From positions 845,001-909,000 of the forward strand of contig CALNXK010000156.1 of assembly GCA_942486035.1 (NCBI GenBank): a DNA stretch of 64,000 nucleotides, given 5' to 3'. The position numbers and the translations under genes are program-made. Position 1 is the first letter of the stretch; every line of letters begins with the position of its first letter. The notes under the pieces were generated by a model, which worked only from the letters and a program-made list of their open reading frames with translations, did no database searches and was not told the origin of the DNA. Source of the DNA: Porites lobata. Lineage: Eukaryota > Cnidaria > Anthozoa > Scleractinia > Poritidae. Shown here piece by piece: positions 13,201 through 23,867 of this stretch.

Positions 13201-16200
13201 TATTTCTTTCATCGTTAGGAAGCTCGAGTGGTGAATTTTGATGCTGTTTATCGTGAGGTGTTTTACCCTTCGAAAGAAGAATTGATGAGTGACTACCGTA
13301 TTATAGTCACGACACTGGTAACTGCTGGAAGGTAAGTAATGAGAACGTTCAGCGCACTTGTCGTTTAGAAGCTGAGCGCTGGGTTGGGTCGGTTTTCAGT
13401 AGACGCTTTCGCTCCTTCTACTGCTCATCTGGAGGTTGTCCGAAAAAACTGGGTCGACATAGCCTTATTGCCATTTCAGTTCGTGAGCGGAGGAGGCTTG
13501 GAAGCGCGCCAAGCGCGATAGTCCTGGACTAATTCTCTCGACAAGCTTGACAGGTGACGTCACATCCGAAATCGCCGAGGACGACTGAAAACGAGGGTGG
13601 GGTCGACTATCATTCCCCAAAATTGACCCATGACCACGCCGTCCCACGTTTTATCTCAAATGGCCAATAAAGTACGGCAACTGGGCCAGTCGTTAAGACA
13701 TTTACGGTACTAAAAGTTGAAGTAATTAGTTCATGGGCTCACGTATAGAAAGCGGATGTGTAATGCGCAGGGGAAAAAGTGGTTAGAGAATAAGAAGGAA
13801 AGATAATTAGCAATTATTGGAGGAGGTTGAGCAAAATATCGTGATTTGTCAGTGGCGAGCAGAAGTCGAAGCCGAAGGCTGAGGCAAATAATTGATCTGC
13901 TTTGGGCCCAAAACACTGAGAATTAACTTCAATTGCTTTTTCAAGCTTTTTTTTGTAGATTTGCTTTCAGTTCCTCGTTTTGACATATAAGCTATAAAAA
14001 GAAAAAGAATCAGTTTTAGGGTTGAATGTTTTTAGGGGTTTTTTCCTTTTGAACTTTGCAGAAATGACTCTATTATTGTTTCTGTGCTATGTACAGCGAC
14101 CAAGAACGATCATAGGCTCGATTTTCGCCGGTTTCCCAAACAATCCTCATCCTCATGATCCTCGAAGGGTCATAGCCAGGTAAAGATTTAACCTTTCTAT
14201 TCTAAAATCACTTTCCTAGGTTGGTTTCGGCCTGTTTCCCCCGTAATCATTTTACGCACATTTTCACTGACGAAGCTGGCCGTGCGACCATAGGGTCATA
14301 GCCAGGCAAAGATTTAACCTTTCTATTCCAAAATCACTTTCCTAGGTTGGTTTCGGCCTGTTTCCCCCGTAATCATTTTACGCACATTTTCATTGACGAA
14401 GCTGGCCATGCGACCGAGCCTGAGTGCATCATCCCGGTCGCGGACCTCCTGGATCCCAATCACCACAGGGGCGGTCAGCTGGTGCTTGCAGGGGACCCCA
14501 AGCAATTGGGACCTATTCTCAGGTCACCGATAACACAGGAATACGGCCTTGGTGAGAATATAAGTTCATTCAGTCGATCTCCTGATAATCATCTATCATT
14601 AGTTACTCAGTTAGAGCAGCCTAGTTGTCACTGCGATCATTAGGTCAATATCATCATCACTATTATTATATGGACTAATTACTGATGTCAACTTACCAAT
14701 AGGCTATTTTCACGAAGGCGTCATATTACTACTACGACCAGGATCCTTAACGTTTTTCCTTTCATATTTTAAATAACAAAACGCCTAATTTGCACAAGAA
14801 AGAAAAACCCTGAAGAATTCTGGCGGGAGTAGCAAGATGACGTCATCATGTAACATGGCCAATTGAAGAACCAGGGCCAAGCCTACGCATAAAACTATTC
14901 AAGTCTGTCAGATAATCGGCTCTCAATCTCTCCCGTTTGAAAACCTTTTGATCTAAAAAAAAGAATGGAATTGCGCACTTGTACTAAAAGTAACTCATGG
15001 TAAGGGACCCTTGGTGAACTTACTTCATACTGGAGCTTAGATATTTGTCTTTGAAATCACCAGTCAGGTAGTAAACTAAACGCTTATGAATACTACATGC
15101 ATATTTCTTTGAAGAAATCTCACTTCTGGAACGTTTGATGACGTTATGTAGCGCCTACTCTCGTGGTCTAACTGGAAGCTATGATTCGGATCTGCTTACA
15201 AAACTGGTGAATAACTACCGTTCACATCGAGCTATCATTGAGATTCCTAAACAACTGTTTTATGACGACGAGTTAAATGAATGTGCGGGGGACTTTAGGT
15301 GAGTACGGAAACATATTACTTCAAAGTGAGTTAGAACATAATCGAGCATTTATTTTCAAGGCGATGCGCAAAGACTCAAAGACTCAACAATACTTTCGGG
15401 GACTCAATCTTCTTAATACCATTTAATTGCATTGGTTTAAAATCACAATTAACTTTATTGATTCCTTTTAACAACTGAGCAACCTATGTTCAAGTGAAAA
15501 TTGGCAAGGTGCCATTCCGACAAAGAGCATTGGGTTGACTGAACGAGGGGGAGGCTTCACCTTAAGAGTATTATGGTATTATCCGAAAAAGGCCTATCGT
15601 TCGTTTGCATTCTTTGCATCCTTCCGGTTTAACGCCCCATGCCATCCTTATTTCGCGGGTGCAATGGAGGAACTAGCCTAAGAAAACAACCGACATTTCG
15701 CGACACCACCACTGGTTTCCAGCGAAATGACGTCTGACAAACGATCGCAGAAATTCCAGACTGATAACGAGACACTACGCAGATCTGGGTAGTGCTACTG
15801 ACTGACTGAACATTTGCTTCAACCAAACAGAAGCACTAACTAGATCTTGATAGTGACGCGTCATCGACAGTATGAAACTCCTGCACTCGTCTTTCAGACG
15901 TCATTTCGCGGGGAAACCAGTGGTGGCGTCGAGAAATGTCGGCTGTTTTCACAAGCTATGAAGAAACTTGGGGACGAGATCACCCAGGTGACCGTACCAC
16001 TTACCTTACTACAGGAACGTGATGCTAGGTTGGGAGGAACTTCCTAATAAGGACTTCCCCATCATCTTTCACCCTGTGTACGGAAAAGACGAGAGAGAAG
16101 GCTCAAGTCCTTCATTCTTTAACGTAGCTGAAGTGGAGACAATTGAGCGCTACCTAAGGAAACTGTTGGACGAAAATGAAAGAAGCAGAGGATTAAAACA

Positions 16201-19200
16201 TTTGAAGCCAGAGATGATTGGTATTATTTCGCCTTACAAGAGACAGGTAAGACAAAGTGTGAAATTCGAGGTACCATGTTAAATCATCAAATGAAGCCAG
16301 ACTAGAACAAATTACAGTTAACACCCGCGAATAACAACCTACTTTTTTGAAGTATCGCAAATATGTTCTTGTATTTTGGGGTACTTATTGGCAAGTTAGC
16401 CTGAGAAGGTTCTTAATTTTTTGAAGGAGAAAAAAGAACTTGGATTTGGTCCTTAAATATACATTATTTATTCACAACGGTATTATTATAATCCTAATAA
16501 AACTGATTACAGAATTTTTATACAGTTTGGTATAATATATTCTTGTTTTACTTAAATTGACAATCTCAAAGTAACACTCAGTGGTTAAATTATTTATCAT
16601 AATTCAACTGTAACCCACATAAAAGACCTGCATTAGGAGAAAATTGTGTTATTTATGACGAGTGTTAATTGAGGAACTTACAATATAATGATGGTATGGT
16701 TATATCACCTGCGCTATGAAGTAAATGTCTCGTTGTTCAATTACTGACGATAAGAATTCTGATCATAAGCTATTGGGAAAAAGACGCATAAATGGGATAA
16801 TTTTACGCTTAGACATTTCTCCAGCAGAAGATAATATAATAAACGGACAATGACTGGGAAAGAGAAATTGCCAGCCTGTGCCCATTGCTCGTCATTTATT
16901 TTCATGTCCACTTCTTGCGCAGCTTTTGTCGCAATGTTTTCGCAACTGGGCGATGTTTTTAGTGGTGGTTGTTTTACTTTTCCGGACAGGTTCAAAAAAT
17001 TCAGAAGATGATCCAGCTGATGATCCAGAAGAGACGCTTTGATGCGACTGGTCCTGGTATCAAAGTTGGCAGCGTAGAGGAATTTCAGGGGCAAGAAAGA
17101 CGAGTGATTATTTTATCGACTGTACGAAGCACCAAGAAAGAGTTCCTGGAGATGGACAAAAACTTCCATCTCGGATTTCTAAACAACCCGAAGGTAGGAT
17201 TTGTGGCCGCGGTCTCAACACAGGATGCCCACACAATTTGTGGGGTCTAGCCGTTAGTAAGATATAGTAAATGCATTGGATTTACCGTTTGCTTCATCTG
17301 TAGCGAAATATCTCTAAATATGTACCGTAAATAACCTAATAGACTCCCCGGGCGTCCAATTATTCTCTCTTGATTTTTGGGGGTCAAAGTGAGGGCGTTT
17401 AATAGATACGAGGCGTTCGTTCTCATTACTGTAACAAGCTCAAAAAAACTAAGCTGCTTTCGACAATTGCAAAAAATATCAAAAGAGTTTAAAAATAGCA
17501 GAATATCCACTCCATCAATTGATATGTTTAGGCCGTCTAGAGATCTCTATCGCTCTTTCAAATCCCAACGTCGATGTCAGAATCCTCACTCAGTGTTACT
17601 ATGTCGCCATCGTTGATCTATCCTTACTTTGAACAGCTTGACATTGAGCAAGATGAAATACGCAAAGCTTTGTTAATCAAACATGAAACTGAATGAATTG
17701 AACGATTTTGCTTCTTTTTGCTAATTCCTACTAGTTTGGAGTAATTCTCATAGGGAGCGTCTATTAGACAGGGGGGATTATTAGAGATGGGCGGCTAATA
17801 TAATTTTAACAACGTCGAGGGGGCGTTTATTTGGAAGTGGGCGTTTATTAGGTCATTTACAGTACACGGATCAATGCTCAATAATCGTTGTATTTCCTTC
17901 TCCGCGAACTATTATCTTCCTTCTACCTCAGAAGTGATGTTTTGGGTGATTTTAAAGGATTTTTAGGTTCGGACTGGCACAGTAAACAGCGAACTCCAGA
18001 ATCCTTCGAAATCGTTCAAAACACCACATCTGAGGTGGAAGGAAGATAATATACCACGGATGAGGAAATACAACGTTTATTGAGCATTGATCCATTTAGA
18101 TACTTACATAAAAATATAGCTCTACAGATTTAGCAAACTGTAAATCCAATCAATTTACTATAAACTTACGGTTACGGTTATCCTTACAGATTGTGTCGGG
18201 GGCCCTGTGGTCTCAATCACAGTTGCGTCAATAGTTTTATGCGGTCAATTCTTTTCCGTATTTGATTTCCACCTGCGTAATGAATACTTTTTTCAGTGCT
18301 TATCGGTGAGAGTTAAGTTTAATTTTGTTTCCTTATTTTTTAGAGGTTCAATGTAGCCATTACTCGTGCTCAAGCCTTGTTGATTTTAGTAGGGAATCCA
18401 GATATGCTTTGCTTGGACGAAAACTGGAGAAGGTTAGCAGGAACGTTTAAATGATAACATATACTAATGCTAAATTAATTAGTGACGTACAAAAAATTTT
18501 CCAGGAAAGAAATCAGTAATTAAAACTTGAGATGCAACCTTCAAATAAAAATACAAGATGAGTTGTTCAACTTGTCGAAGCCCCTGATTTTTTAATCTGG
18601 TAGGGATTTTAACAGTATTTACTGCTCTGAAAACGTGAATTTATGCGTCGCGTTCCTTTTATATTATGACCCTCTGCTGAAGCTACTTAAACCTATTTAG
18701 TCTTTACCTTGTAAACTTTTTAAATTCTTACCACGTACAGATTTTTTGAGTACTGCAGTGCAAATGATGCCTGCGTTGACGTGGAAAGAAAAGACAAAGT
18801 GGAGGACATTGCAGACACTTTAAGAAGACTTAAACTTTTGTCCGCTGCATCATCCGGTAAGTAGTGATCCAAATTATAATTGTCGTTATTTTTCTAACAT
18901 AACTAGAGGTGGCTGGCCTCTCCACAGGCTTTCTCAGGGATTAGTGGAAGCACAGGGTTTTAAAGCGGGGAACTAGAGACAAGCGAAAAGTGCGAGAGGG
19001 GGTTGATGGGAACAAGCAAACATCGCGAGCGGCTGCGGACGAGGCACATTAGTTGTAATGTGATCGTCCTGGAGAGTGCACTCCGTAATAGTAATAGAGG
19101 ATGTTAGCATCAACAACGAGTACGAGTACGAGAACGACTTCAAGCCGTACTCGTACTTGAAGTCGTTTCCTCGGCTTTCTATGTTAGCGATGAAACCGAG

Positions 19201-21218
19201 TTCGAGTTTATAGAAAATAAAATTATGGGATTCCGCATGACTGGGCGCCAAATTTGAGTCGAGATAGCGCTTCCACAACAATTTCGAAAACAAAAAATGA
19301 CTCTAAAAAACGTTCAAGACTGCTTGTTACTCAGTTACATGGTTAGTCGCGGTCTTAAAACACGCTAAAACCCATCAAATTCAATACAACAACCACACTG
19401 AATAAAGAAGTAAGTATTCTTTATTGATATCTTCGACTGTTGGGATATTTTCGACCAAATAATGGCAATTTTCGGGGTTATTTCGTGAGCCTGTGAGGCC
19501 CTGTGAGAGACATGAAACTTTCCCGGGTAAATGCAAATTTACTCTGTGTAGGAAATATCGCGTTCGGTTGCTTTTCCTCGACTTCAAAAGCAGTATTTTA
19601 CATAAAACATAATATAAGGAATGTTCAAGATGATAAAGAGAGGCTAGAAACGAAAAGAAACTGTATTAACCGATCGGAATTTACCTTTGAAAACCAGCTC
19701 TTCCCAGTCGTTCTACCCACTTCGAGTTTTTGGTGAGAACTTGTCGTAGTGCAACTTGACAGGACGACTTGAAAACCTGGAGATGCGCAGAACGGATGCG
19801 CAGTACGCAAAATCGCTGATCTCGTTCTAGAACTCGGACTCGTTGTCGATGCTAACATCCTCTAATAAGTTGACGGCGACTGACGTTTCGACAACCTGCG
19901 CGGTAGAGGCCATCTCGTGATGACGCCAAAAATGACACCACACTGGTTGTGGAAACGTTAGTCACTATCAACAACAGTCCTATTCAGGACTGCACTCACC
20001 CGGCCGGATCAACTTATGTCCAGTTTTGTCCAATTTTCACCTTGAAGAAATTAGTTCCACACAATTCGCTTGAAGGTCTACATGTAATTTCTGCAGGATA
20101 ATGACGCTAATAGATAATATAGTACATATCAGATCAGGGTGTGCCTTAAAAAATAAAGCTGTGCAAAGTCGTGTAACCGTAAATATTTCCCCAGTGCTTT
20201 CGCAAATTCAGTGTCTATATAAGTCTATATAAGTTAGTAAAAATCGTCATCATCCTTTGGGGAGTGCAAGAATGTTTCGCACAGCATGGCAATTTCCAAA
20301 TCTGATATTTCAACTTCCCGTATCCCGAGGAAAACGCTGAGGGCATGTTACTGAGCGTCCTTGAGCGAACAAGAAGGGCAGGGTTCCACAGATCATCTTC
20401 TCCTCAGCAAGTAAAAATAATTGAACATATCCCAGTTTACTTGCAATTTTGGTCGCAAAGGTTAGAAGAAGGCAAACGGTAAACGTCTCAGATTAGGAAA
20501 TGGGAGTAGTATAGTAGGGACCGAATTATCTGGTTTTTTTGGGGAATATATTAACGCCGATGACGTCATAGTCTTTTGTCTTTATCTGATAAATATAATG
20601 CAGTGGAATCTCATAACGATAATGTCATGCTGAAGTTAGGTGGTTTAACAGGTTTGAAAGGTTTTCTAGTTATTCTTAGGTCCTTTTAATTGATTGTCTT
20701 AATGAGATTCTATCGCATTTTATTTATGACAAAGACAAGAGGCTATGACGTCATTGGCGTTAATGTATTCCCCGCAAATTAAAGAAAATACCGAACAATT
20801 ACCGAATAATTCGGTCCTTACTACACTACTTAATGAGCATACAAAAGTTGACCAGAATACATTCTCTTGGTTAACACTTGTGTAAACTACACAACTGTAT
20901 GGAGTTACAGGTTGTTTACCATTTACAAAAAGACGAACGCAAACATACAATTCAAACCAAGCCAGAACTACATGTATATAAAGCAACACCACAAAACCGA
21001 CTTTACTTTCTGTTTTAAAAAAGCGGACAAAATTCCGTGTGTTCTAGATGTTTTCCAAAGTGGATCGACACTTGTTCTTATGGTATGCTTTAAGGTAGCC
21101 GCTATATAGAGTTACTGATATCGTTGTTCGGTCCTGGTATTTTTCAGAAGTTGATGAGGATTCGGAAATCAGTCAACGTGAGCTTCAAGAACACCCGGAA
21201 TGGACCAGGCGTGAATGA
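1215..21218 (+). CDS. MOV10: MOV10-type RNA helicase (SF1, UPF1-like), 17 coding exons
   Basis: ATP-dependent 5'-3' RNA helicase of the UPF1-like SF1 group; relatives act in the cytoplasm in RNA silencing, mRNA decay and retroelement restriction. Coding exons: 1215-1702, 2877-3118, 4316-4559, 5568-5672, 6662-6824, 9321-9466, 10046-10258, 10762-10906, 12622-12783, 13219-13331, 14346-14551, 15115-15298, 16015-16246, 16990-17193, 18344-18432, 18741-18856, 21148-21218. All phases match and sum to 3123 nt, giving 1040 aa; human MOV10 is about 1000. Visible motifs: zinc finger C126/C129/H142/H148; Walker A GPPGTGKT 566-573; motif II DEAG 691-694; GDPKQ 723-727; VGSVEEFQGQE 907-917; NVAITRA 952-958. 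The C-terminus HPEWTRRE matches the MOV10 tail rather than MOV10L1. The exon 7 donor (10258, GTTTCC) is the weakest border. ATG 1215 is the first in frame; an upstream non-coding exon is possible. Confidence 0.93.
1590..1658 (+). other. U1-like/matrin-type zinc finger in MOV10 exon 1
   Basis: Residues 126-148 of the MOV10 protein have the spacing C-x2-C-x12-H-x5-H, with the tail HISGWKHR. The x5 spacing between the histidines is typical of U1-like (zf-met/matrin) fingers, several of which bind double-stranded RNA. It follows an N-terminal block (about residues 22-88) that aligns by eye with the N-terminus of vertebrate MOV10. Confidence 0.7.
1962..2213 (+). other. Unassigned open frame in MOV10 intron 1
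   Basis: An 83-codon frame rich in Lys, Asp, His and Asn with a finger-like stretch (a CC pair, a later Cys, then HLNIHIGHTH). No good splice borders flank it and the frame just upstream is open in another phase, so it may be a decayed exon or chance. I do not assign a function. Confidence 0.15.
3875..3984. repeat. Palindromic repeat (MITE-like hairpin)
   Basis: Arms of about 45 bp, starting TGTGGTTCAATTTTACCC and ending with its near complement, separated by about 20 bp. Lies in MOV10 intron 2. Confidence 0.7.
5736..6262. mobile_element. MITE-like element with GC-rich terminal inverted repeats
   Basis: The left end CCCGGGGGGGTACTCCCC is matched by an inverted right end (GGGGAGCACCCCCCGGGG). 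About 530 bp, no coding capacity, in MOV10 intron 4. A second member of the same end type is at 39788-40191. Confidence 0.65.
6373..6455. repeat. Short inverted repeat
   Basis: Arms of about 28 bp around GGCGTTCAGAT / ATCTGAACGCC with a ~25-bp loop, in MOV10 intron 5. Confidence 0.6.
7484..7582. repeat. Short inverted repeat
   Basis: CTGTGAACAGGCTCTCTGTT and its near complement near 7560-7582 form arms of about 25 bp. MOV10 intron 5. Confidence 0.55.
7975..9255 (+). mobile_element. Decayed non-LTR (LINE) retrotransposon, reverse transcriptase fragment
   Basis: Reverse transcriptase of a non-LTR element (CR1/L2/Jockey-like), inserted in MOV10 intron 5 in the gene's own orientation. Recognisable blocks in order: ENYRPISVLPALSKVIERV (from about 7999), GLLFVDISKAFDSLNHKVLL (motif A, with F-V-D-I-S-K-A-F), GIPQESILGPLSFNIYVL (motif B), and the catalytic box as HADD rather than YADD. 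After about 8568 the frame is broken by stops and shifts; a C-terminal part resumes at 8911-9189. No endonuclease domain or intact second ORF is seen. 5'-truncated and dead. Confidence 0.85.
9262..9295 (-). repeat. tRNA A-box-like fragment (possible SINE remnant)
   Basis: On the minus strand the sequence reads TAGCTTAGTCGG then TAGGGCGCTTGAC, a full match to the A-box consensus TRGCNNAGYNGG. No matching B-box is seen in line, so this is at best a tRNA/SINE fragment. It sits about 26 bp upstream of MOV10 exon 6. Confidence 0.4.
10383..10442. repeat. Strand-asymmetric low-complexity tract with C12 run
   Basis: A purine-rich stretch (GAGAGGGGGAGGGG) is followed by a pyrimidine-rich one ending in twelve C in a row at 10431-10442. 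Simple sequence in MOV10 intron 7. Confidence 0.8.
11740..11822. repeat. Near-perfect 32-bp hairpin
   Basis: Arms 11740-11771 and 11791-11822, differing at two positions, flank a 19-bp loop. Arm sequence begins GCTGACAGCTTCGATGACTG. MITE remnant or hairpin transcript candidate in MOV10 intron 8. Confidence 0.7.
14167..14415 (+). repeat. 126-bp tandem duplication covering part of MOV10 exon 11
   Basis: Two head-to-tail copies, 14167-14289 and 14293-14415, offset by 126 bp and differing at about four positions. Each carries intron sequence, the CCTAG acceptor and the first ~70 bases of the exon encoding helicase motif II. Copy 2 runs on into the full exon and is the functional one. In copy 1 the same reading gives FTDEAGR instead of FIDEAGH and then a stop about seven codons later, so splicing to its acceptor (exon start 14220) would truncate the protein. 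Confidence 0.9.
15682..15950. mobile_element. MITE, family shared with 34963-35248
   Basis: Long terminal inverted repeats: GAAAACAACCGACATTTCGC on the left and its near complement on the right, almost fully self-complementary through CACTACGCAGATCTGGGTAG-type inner arms. Ends about 65 bp before MOV10 exon 13. Confidence 0.75.
17214..18226. mobile_element. Palindromic element split by a second insertion
   Basis: Left arm 17214-17320 plus 17867-17980 pairs with right arm about 17985-18226 (for example GATCAATGCTCAATAA and its complement). The left arm is interrupted by the element at 17321-17866. MOV10 intron 14. Confidence 0.65.
17321..17866. mobile_element. MITE with TA-type ends, nested
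   Basis: Terminal inverted repeats GTACCGTAAATAACCTAAT and complement of GTACTGTAAATGACCTAAT. A TA dinucleotide abuts both ends, as in Tc1/mariner-like MITEs. About 546 bp, non-coding. Confidence 0.65.
19095..19864. mobile_element. Element with ~40-bp terminal inverted repeats
   Basis: Starts TAGAGGATGTTAGCATC and ends with its complement; the inverted repeats continue through a run rich in ACGAGT. About 770 bp with no convincing ORF; MOV10 intron 16. Confidence 0.7.
20505..20830. mobile_element. MITE, long inverted repeats
   Basis: Ends AGTAGTATAGTAGGGACC / complement, with inner arms including GATGACGTCATAG and CTATGACGTCATTGGCG. MOV10 intron 16. Confidence 0.7.
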
Positions 21219-21630
21219 ACAGCTGATCGTTTCGCTTACTCTCTCTTACCCTCTCTATTCGATTCAGGAATGATACTACATTTTAGTCACCATATATTAG
21301 GTTTAAACAGAGGGCAGTAATTAAGTAAGTTAGTCAGGAGCGTAGCGTCCATATACGCACATACGCCCATGCGTACACCTGAAATCTGGAAAAAAGATAT
21401 TCGTTTTGCTTCCTGAAAGCATTTTTATCCCTAAATCGGGATGACTGCTAAATCGTTCGCATTATATTGGTGTCTTAGCCCGTTAAAATGGTAAACGTCT
21501 CGCCCTTTGCTTGTAACCTCCTTGATGGCGTCACTTTTACCCTATTTTCCATTAACACTGTCAGCTAATTGCACCATAGATGTAAAATTAAAAGCTAACT
21601 ACTGCTGTTTTGCATTTTGCCACTTATACA

Positions 21631-21913
21631 TTAAATCATAGTTATTAGAGGAGACTGGTTATGAAAAGCGGCAAACATCAATGATAAAAACAACAGTGCT
21701 GCAGTTTATGTTGGAAGTACCGTGAAAGTGCACAATCCTTTGTTTTCTGTTGGCAAATTGTTACGGAATAAATTAATGCAACGTTTTTATTGGTCAATAC
21801 AATCAAAATGATAGGAATTCTTTTGCACGTTGTGCACTTTCAGGTCCACAAAAACATATAACAAAGGAGTCTGACGGGTTTCATAACCATTCCACTCAAT
21901 TAACTATGATTAA
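21631..21913. mobile_element. MITE with ~35-bp terminal inverted repeats
   Basis: Left end TTAAATCATAGTTATTAGAG, right end its near complement (one base deleted). Internal arms around AGTGCACA also pair. Confidence 0.65.
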
Positions 21914-23522
21914 ATCGTGCTTATTTGATGAAAATGTCCGGCGGAAAACTCAAGAAATGACATTTCCAAGCCCCTAAATTTAAAAAATCTTCAGTGGGAG
22001 CATGCCCCCAGAACCCCCTAGTTTGGAGCACTTTCGGCGGTCTAACTTCCCTTCCCATGCGTACACCTTCACCTTCCGTGTCAAACAAAAAAGACCAGCC
22101 GAAGGAAAGATCCTTTTACTTATAAGGAACTAGTAGGGAACAGTTAATTTCATGGGGACTATAACCTATTTTATTGATTAAAATATACTCTTTATATCAA
22201 TTATATGTGTCGATATCCTCCACATCAACAATTTTTTTTCCAGATCACGAAAGGCATAAAATGAGTTTGATTAAAAACAAAGTGTCGGGGACTGCGCTAG
22301 AAAACGTCGCCCGATTCAGCTTGGCGATCCGTAGACTTAATAGAATTTGAATGCCTTGAAATTTCAGTAAAACAGAAGTGGGTCAAGTTAAATTGTTATG
22401 ATAACTCCTAGACTGTTTCAACGTTTTCTGCTCTTACATATTTCATATGTATTGGAGTGAAATTAGAGAGTTAAATAAGCAAAGGGGAATTGTTTAGGAG
22501 ATGTAAGAAGTGTAATCTGAAATAAAAAAGGTGTATTTTCATACCTTCTCGAAAACTGTTGCATGCTTCTTTAACTTAACAATGCACAAGGAACAATGTG
22601 TTTTTATTTCAACGCCTCAAAATTTGCTTGCTTATGGAAAGTACCCGTGCATATCACGTACGATGCATGCTTTATCCAGCACATGAAGCATTGTTTGCAC
22701 AAATCTTAGCACATACTATACATTTCACAAAAACTGGCAAGGACATAATGTCATGTCAGTATAGGCGAACTTTCCCAACCATATCCAAGTTCAGCAACAG
22801 AAGGAAAATTTCTCCGTGAATTGTTTACTTCTTCTATGAAACGTGAAATTAGGCATTTTCACGCCGTACTTGGGCAGTGACAGCAAAGAAATGTACAAAA
22901 AAAGTGCACCAGCAAAGTCGTTGTTTTGCTAATCTAAACGTATTATGTGTTTTCACATAACGTCATGGCGGCCATATTTGTGTCTCAAAACAATGAAACG
23001 GGGGCCATGTTTGTGTCCCAAACCAGTCCTGTGGGAGTTAAACTCTTTTCTTGTGCAAACGCTTTCTTTTGTTCCAATAAATCTGCATAGATGCTGGCCA
23101 CGTGAGTGAGAACACAGAATAGTTTTTTAGACGTTCTTGTTGCCATCTCCATCGTCAGATCTTAATGATCCTATTGATAGGTGGCAGGAAACTATAGTTA
23201 TTATGAGTAAAGGAAGATCACCATACGAGACTACAGGGATGAAGCTAAGGACGCTTTTTTGATTAGTCAAGCAGGCTCTTTTGCTCAACTGCAACTTCAA
23301 AATTACCCCATATATTTGTTTTCCAGAGCAGTTTGACCCTGTGGTAAACTCTCTGGCAGCCAGTGAAATTAGCCGGCAGCAGGCTCTTAGTGATCTCCCT
23401 AGGACTTTGTTGAATAGTTTATTACATGTACCACCACAAAGTGCTGTGAACTCATGCCAAGTTATTAAGTGCACTATTAAAATTATTATTCTGGCTTCTT
23501 AAATGTACATTTTTGGGTCCAT

Positions 23523-23626
23523 TCAAAAGGTGGATATCGTATTCCACTGGATAAATCGCTATCCAGTGGATAAGTATTAGGGGAACCAATTGCCCTATCC
23601 AGTGGATAGCGCTATCCACCTTTTGA
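23523..23626. repeat. Palindromic repeat built on TATCCACTGGATA units
   Basis: Ends TCAAAAGGTGGATA / TATCCACCTTTTGA with internal TATCCAGTGGATA copies. A related, interrupted copy is at 63199-63490. Confidence 0.75.
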
Positions 23627-23867
23627 AAAACTAGGGCCCGATAAACATTATAAACCCTTTCATTGTCTTCACCAAAAGAGCAGTTCAAATATTATTTCAT
23701 GACAGTGCATAGGTCAAAAATAATGTCAATATAACACAGCAGTGCGAGAGCAGACTCTTCAAGTCCAGGAGAAAATGATTAAAAATCCACTGGATCTACA
23801 CTAGCAATTGCTGCTTGTTTTCATTTCACCATCTGACAGCCCTGCTTAACAACGCTTCTGGACAATA

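Larger units (their letters stand above)
21219..23867. other. Convergent intergenic spacer MOV10 / DNAJC19
   Basis: No gene recognised. It should contain both 3' UTRs. It holds a MITE at 21631-21913 and a palindrome at 23523-23626. ORFs here (for instance 22598-22819 and 23127-23474) show no domain or splice support. Confidence 0.5.

Noticed and set aside
1215..21218. MOV10L1 (piRNA helicase) instead of MOV10
   Set aside because: The GKDEREGxSPSFFN stretch and HPEW tail fit MOV10; MOV10L1 diverges there. A tree would settle it.
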